Part shown: in pieces, positions 63,146 to 64,000 of the stretch
Position numbering within the stretch: the first letter of the stretch is position 1
Layout: every line of letters begins with the position of its first letter
NCBI GenBank assembly: GCA_937146765.1
Contig: CAKZRP010000066.1
Span: 1 to 64,000 of the forward strand
DNA length: 64,000 nucleotides
Direction of reading: 5' to 3'
DNA from: an uncultured Paracoccaceae bacterium
GTDB taxonomy: Bacteria > Pseudomonadota > Alphaproteobacteria > Rhodobacterales > Rhodobacteraceae
Position numbers and translations under genes: made by a program
The notes under the pieces: model-generated
The model's database searches: none
The model's input: only the letters and a program-made list of their open reading frames with translations
Told to the model about the DNA's origin: nothing

Positions 63146-63592
63146 ATGCGCGTGGTGGTGCAGGAGGCCCCCTTCGATTTCGGCGGCGAGGCTGAGGCCT
63201 TCGCCAAAGGGGCGGCTGGGGCCGGGGCTGTGGTCACCTTCACCGGGCTGGTGCGCGAGGCAGATGGTGGCGCCATGGCCGTTATGGAGATCGAGCACTA
63301 CCCGGGCATGACCCAGAAGGCGCTGGAGAAGATCGCAACCGAGGCCATCCGTCGTTGGCAGCTGACCGATGCACTGGTGATCCACCGCTATGGGCGCCTT
63401 GCGCCCGGTGACCAGATCATGATGGTCGCCACCGCCGCCCGCCACCGCGTCGCGGCCTTCGAGGCGGCGGAATACCTGATGGACTACCTCAAGTCCCGCG
63501 CCCCCTTCTGGAAGAAGGAAGTCCTCGCGGATGGTGCTGCCGAATGGGTGGCGGCAAAGGATGTCGACGAGGACGCGCTCTCCCGCTGGTGA
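63146..63592 (+). CDS. moaE: Molybdopterin synthase catalytic subunit
   Basis: A 148-residue subunit with VVTFTGLVREADGG near residue 30, MEIEHYPGMTQKAL near 50, IHRYGRLAPGD near 78, and the catalytic lysines in APFWKKEVLADG near 122. It converts precursor Z to molybdopterin. It begins four bases after moaD. Confidence 0.95.
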   Translation: MRVVVQEAPFDFGGEAEAFAKGAAGAGAVVTFTGLVREADGGAMAVMEIEHYPGMTQKALEKIATEAIRRWQLTDALVIHRYGRLAPGDQIMMVATAARHRVAAFEAAEYLMDYLKSRAPFWKKEVLADGAAEWVAAKDVDEDALSRW

Positions 63593-63628
63593 TTTGCTAG
63601 GCCGGCGATGACGGCTTCCTTGAGTATG

Positions 63629-63663
63629 GTCTGAAGTATCCCGGAGGGCAGAACCTCCTGCCG
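63629..63663 (-). repeat. Hairpin repeat, copy D (moaE junction)
   Basis: On the minus strand, GGAGG and CCTCC arms are followed by CGGGATACTTCAG, matching the GGGATA part of copies B and C. It lies between the convergent moaE and NTF2-like genes. Confidence 0.4.
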
Positions 63664-63787
63664 CACCAAGGTTTTGCCTCAGTCCGCCTGCGGGGCAGGT
63701 GGGTTGGTTCCAGTGCCAGGCTAGGGAGGTGCTTGGGATCGACGACGGCCCTCTCCGGGCCTCATGACCGGATTGCGGTGGGACCGG

Positions 63788-64000
63788 TCAGACGGCGGCG
63801 GTATCCTGGCTGAAGATGTTGACCCAACCGCTGTCGGCACAGGCGTCCCGCTCCACGTCCCGCCTTTGCCAGATCGAGGTGACATACATCGTTTCAAGCT
63901 GCGCGCGGCCCAACCGGAGGAACTCGGCTCGGTAGCTCAAGAGACCAAAGTCGCCGCCGAGGGGGCGGGCCTGCGCCTCCGAGAGATGGTAGCGCATCAG
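63788..64000 (-). CDS. DUF4440/NTF2-like protein, C-terminal part (cut by window edge)
   Basis: The last 71 codons of a gene that continues past the right edge. The sequence GDFGLLSYRAEFLRLG, then LETMYVTSIWQRRD and WVNIFSQDTAAV, matches the final sheet of DUF4440/SnoaL-like cone-shaped folds. An ATG at 63997 could be read as a start but would cut the fold in half. Function is unknown. Confidence 0.6.
   Translation of the reverse strand: MMRYHLSEAQARPLGGDFGLLSYRAEFLRLGRAQLETMYVTSIWQRRDVERDACADSGWVNIFSQDTAAV

Noticed and set aside
1..64000. tRNA or rRNA genes
   Set aside because: Spacers were read on both strands for T-arm sequences such as GTTCGANTC and for rRNA motifs; none was convincing.
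1..64000. CRISPR arrays, insertion sequences or prophage genes
   Set aside because: No regularly spaced repeats, transposase motifs or phage structural genes were seen.

Overview
The window is about 64 kb of high-GC chromosome from an alphaproteobacterium, most likely a member of the Roseobacter group (Rhodobacteraceae). The main reasons are the hemN-fnrL-uspA-ccoNOQP/ccoGHIS block typical of Rhodobacter and Roseobacter relatives, the MocR-type taurine regulator beside a taurine:pyruvate aminotransferase, the small alphaproteobacterial SRP RNA, and many family-typical proteins. I see no insertion sequences, phage genes, CRISPR arrays, rRNA or tRNA genes. This is ordinary chromosomal backbone with a few accessory-looking patches. 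Identifications rest on motif and family recognition by eye; no database search was run.

Region 1 (1-8157) concerns organosulfonate sulfur. It holds the N-terminus of a SoeA-like molybdopterin oxidoreductase (probable sulfite dehydrogenase), a YeiH-family exporter, a TauE/SafE-family exporter, a TauR-like MocR regulator and Tpa (taurine:pyruvate aminotransferase). An ArsR regulator with an ArsP-like permease and a GNAT acetyltransferase sit between tauR and tpa. Repeats with the core CTGGAC lie upstream of both tauR and tpa and look like TauR operators. Logic: Tpa deaminates taurine, sulfite is released later by enzymes outside the window, and the exporters and SoeA remove the sulfite.

Region 2 (8323-22643) is housekeeping: threonine aldolase, recR, ebfC and dnaX, a small phosphatase, a gene under a cobalamin riboswitch, the SRP RNA, a nucleotidase, nudC, an MHYT-GGDEF-EAL protein, pheA and a membrane-anchored cytochrome c. 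Region 3 (22924-28733) is a yejABEF-type oligopeptide ABC importer.

Region 4 (28814-41785) is the low-oxygen respiration block: hemN, fnrL, a tandem universal stress protein, ccoNOQP (cbb3 oxidase), a LysR regulator with a small divergent ORF, and ccoGHIS (oxidase assembly). Four FNR-type boxes (TTGAY-N4-RTCAA) sit before hemN/fnrL, ccoN and ccoG, and one lies after ccoP where no convincing gene follows.

Region 5 (41983-64000) carries a D-Ala-D-Ala carboxypeptidase with a SPOR domain, a HAD phosphatase, clpS, an RsmC-like methyltransferase, an SDR lacking the catalytic lysine next to hemF, a GH25 lipoprotein, a fatty acid desaturase, the divergent hemC/hemE pair, a CaiB-family CoA-transferase, a CoxG-like protein, an ABC-2 exporter, an S49 peptidase, a tiny zinc-ribbon membrane protein, a Ca/Na antiporter, a FolM-like SDR, uvrC (behind a strikingly AT-rich leader), a DUF922 protein, pgsA, moaD and moaE. 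A family of short hairpin repeats recurs at convergent gene junctions through the window.
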